Assembly (NCBI GenBank): GCA_944470555.2
Contig: OX104127.1
Coordinates: 119,812,741 to 119,876,740 of the forward strand
Direction of reading: 5' to 3'
DNA: 64,000 nucleotides
Origin: Heterobilharzia americana
Taxonomy: Eukaryota > Platyhelminthes > Trematoda > Strigeidida > Schistosomatidae
The notes under the pieces were generated by a model. The model worked only from the letters and a program-made list of their open reading frames with translations. It searched no databases and was not told the origin of the DNA. Position numbers and translations under genes: made by a program. Of the stretch, positions 62,376-64,000 are shown in pieces (within the stretch, counting starts at the first letter, position 1; each line of letters starts with the position of its first letter).

Positions 62376-62545
62376 GAAAACTTGTAGTTCATGTGAATGA
62401 TCTTAGTTGTGTTGTGTTCTCTGAGTTGGATACGACAGCCATGGAACATGCTTTATATTGAAGTTAGTGCCGCTGGTGATGATGCTGTCCATGAAGACAG
62501 TGAAAACTTTACGATTGAACCATCCATCTCGGAGAACACATCACA
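62376..62545. repeat. PLE 3'-tail inverted pair
   Basis: Minus piece (TGTTCTCTGAGTTGG) followed by a plus piece (TGAAGTTAGTGCCGCTGGTG ... CGGAGAACAC), the same inverted-tail layout as near 50850. Confidence 0.6.
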
Positions 62546-62821
62546 GCCAAAAAAGTCTGGATAGATTCTTCACGATCATTTCAATAATATTCTCGTATCA
62601 AAGACGTAAAACAGATTTATGAGGTATCCAAAAAGGGAACAGGGAAGAAAATTAGTTTTTTAGCCGACAATTTCAATTGTCCTACCAAACACAACACTAG
62701 TGAAGCAAGAAGACCAACAGAACAACCTTGACAATTTGTTCAAATCAATCTTCGAAAACAAAAATGTCACTGACACTAACTTTATGCATCTAAAATGAAC
62801 GAAAGATCATTGTATTTTTGA

Positions 62822-63030
62822 GATGAATGGGGACTTTTAATCGAGAAGTAGTACTCATCATGCACTGACATCAGTTGAGGAACTATTGAAAATCTGGGGG
62901 CATTGGACAGCCGTTTCGTCCCACCATGAGACTCATCAGCAGTACGTATCCATAACCTGGCTGTCCGATGCTCCCATATTTTCAATGGTTCCCCAACTGA
63001 TATCAGTTCGGGATGAATACTACCTCTAAA
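62822..63030. repeat. SINE-2 foldback pair with canonical HHR core
   Basis: Minus tail and HHR (62822-62945) against a plus 3' part (62955-63030), with the tRNA-like region deleted. Same structure as 56425-56650. Confidence 0.8.
62900..62945 (-). ncRNA. Predicted hammerhead ribozyme, SINE-2 type, canonical core
   Basis: Minus strand: TACTG, CTGATGA, stem II GTCTC/GGGAC (one G-U) with loop ATGGT, GAAA, stem III ACGG/CTGT, cleavage triplet GTC, then CAATG pairing with one mismatch in stem I. Textbook CUGAUGA plus GAAA strengthens the case that this repeat family carries a hammerhead. Confidence 0.75.
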
Positions 63031-64000
63031 AATTCATTGTGTTGTTACAGGACACCAGTGAAGACAGTAGGATCTTCACTGCTCTTCAAATGGTCATACC
63101 TCATGCGTGGCCATTTCAGTGCCAAGATGTGTTTATCAACAGGTGAGTTGTGAAGCGGACCGAAAGTCTGTTTTCTCGATGAATTCTCATCAGCTATTCT
63201 GAGGCTGTTTGTTGCTTTGCTTAAATTAGACGTACAAAACAGAACCACCGGTGAGACATCGATTCACTAGTCATTCAGTGGTGACTTCTAGTCTCCAGAA
63301 TGTGTTTGAGTTCCATATTGTACAACGACAGTCAACAAAATTACAACAATTGATGAGAGACTGACTGGTCAAAGTTTTCAAAAGAAGGAAGACGGATATT
63401 TGACAGCATAGTGAGAATAAAAGAAGTGTAGTAGCCTGAAGAAGCGGAACCAACCTTAATACAGTAAAGCTAACCCTTTTGCATAGACATTTAGTCATTG
63501 GATTTCATTGAGGGATGTAGTCTGATCTACAGAAGTCAGGGTTGTTACGAAATATACCGATTCTTCCGGTATCAGTTACTTGTCCAGTTGTTCAACTCCA
63601 GGAGCATCACTTCTTTGTCAGTGATACACACTCTCTGCAATGAATTCTCACGGACATACTGTTTCCATCATGTATTTAGATCAAAGTTGTTAAACGACGT
63701 TGACATTAGCCACTTTTTACGAGATCTCAGGGTCATTCCCTTCATCAATCTTGAATCCCACTACTTTTGATGAACAAGCTGACTTTTCAGCAGTGTGTGA
63801 GGATGATATAGTGTACATGGTGGTAAACTGCTTTTCGATTTACCTTAACTGTCTTTAAATTCCTATTCGTCCATAATTCAAGAGCTACGAAACGCACCAT
63901 CTAACATTCAGGCAAACAAGGTGTAAACAATGGCCTTTTATGTCAGTCGGGAATCAATAAAAGTGTATTTTAAAGCATACTGGTATGCTCAACCTATCGA
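63031..64000. other. No recognised gene
   Basis: Open frames of 67-90 codons on both strands; none has a recognised domain. An AATAAA lies near 63956. Confidence 0.35.

Overview
The window looks like a repeat-rich, intron or intergenic stretch of a flatworm genome, most likely a schistosome. Evidence: RTE-clade (SR2-like) and CR1/Jockey-superfamily non-LTR retrotransposons, several Penelope-like elements (PLEs) with GIY-YIG endonuclease remnants, and tRNA-derived repeats carrying hammerhead ribozyme (HHR) motifs of the schistosome Sm-alpha type. The species cannot be fixed from sequence alone. No bacterial-style operon, rRNA gene, CRISPR array or virus was seen. The only credible cellular coding sequence is one minus-strand exon near 28.5-28.8 kb resembling the zinc finger of KDM3/JMJD1-type histone H3K9 demethylases; much of the window could be its introns.

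Layout. 0-1.7 kb: SINE-like units and a minus RTE fragment. 4.8-11.3 kb: two PLE copies, each interrupted by an RTE insertion; the first insertion is full-length (5538-8826, duplicated target ATACAATAGAGT), the second 5'-truncated. 11.5-12.9 kb: tRNA-derived SINEs. 17.2-18.6 kb: the two best-preserved HHR pairs (second family, then Sm-alpha). 19-19.9 kb: PLE remnant with a YVDD-type motif. 23-24.8 kb: RTE 3' fragment, then about 1 kb of simple repeat, mostly (GTAA)n. 26.4-27.4 kb: 1-kb repeat with an inverted copy at 50.9-52.3 kb, the latter carrying a clean RTE insertion. 28.5 kb: KDM3-like exon. 31.2 kb: PLE fragment. 33.0-37.4 kb: CR1-like element split exactly in its catalytic motif by an RTE copy. 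39.7-46.1 kb and 56.8-60.25 kb: rearranged, internally deleted RTE copies in large inverted duplications. The rest is mostly low-complexity AT-rich DNA, SINE fragments and old repeats.

How the parts relate. Nearly all open reading frames are decayed retroelement pieces with frameshifts and stops, so no complete autonomous element is evident. Nesting gives relative ages: PLE and CR1 copies predate the RTE insertions, and the 26/51-kb duplication predates the RTE insertion in its second arm. The SINE-like families are probably RNA polymerase III transcribed (A/B-box-like tRNA heads) and presumably used retroelement machinery in trans. The most notable unexplained pattern is a second tRNA-derived family with an apparent HHR whose stem III is the self-complementary ACAGCTGT, and a strong tendency for all the tRNA-derived families to occur as head-to-head inverted pairs.
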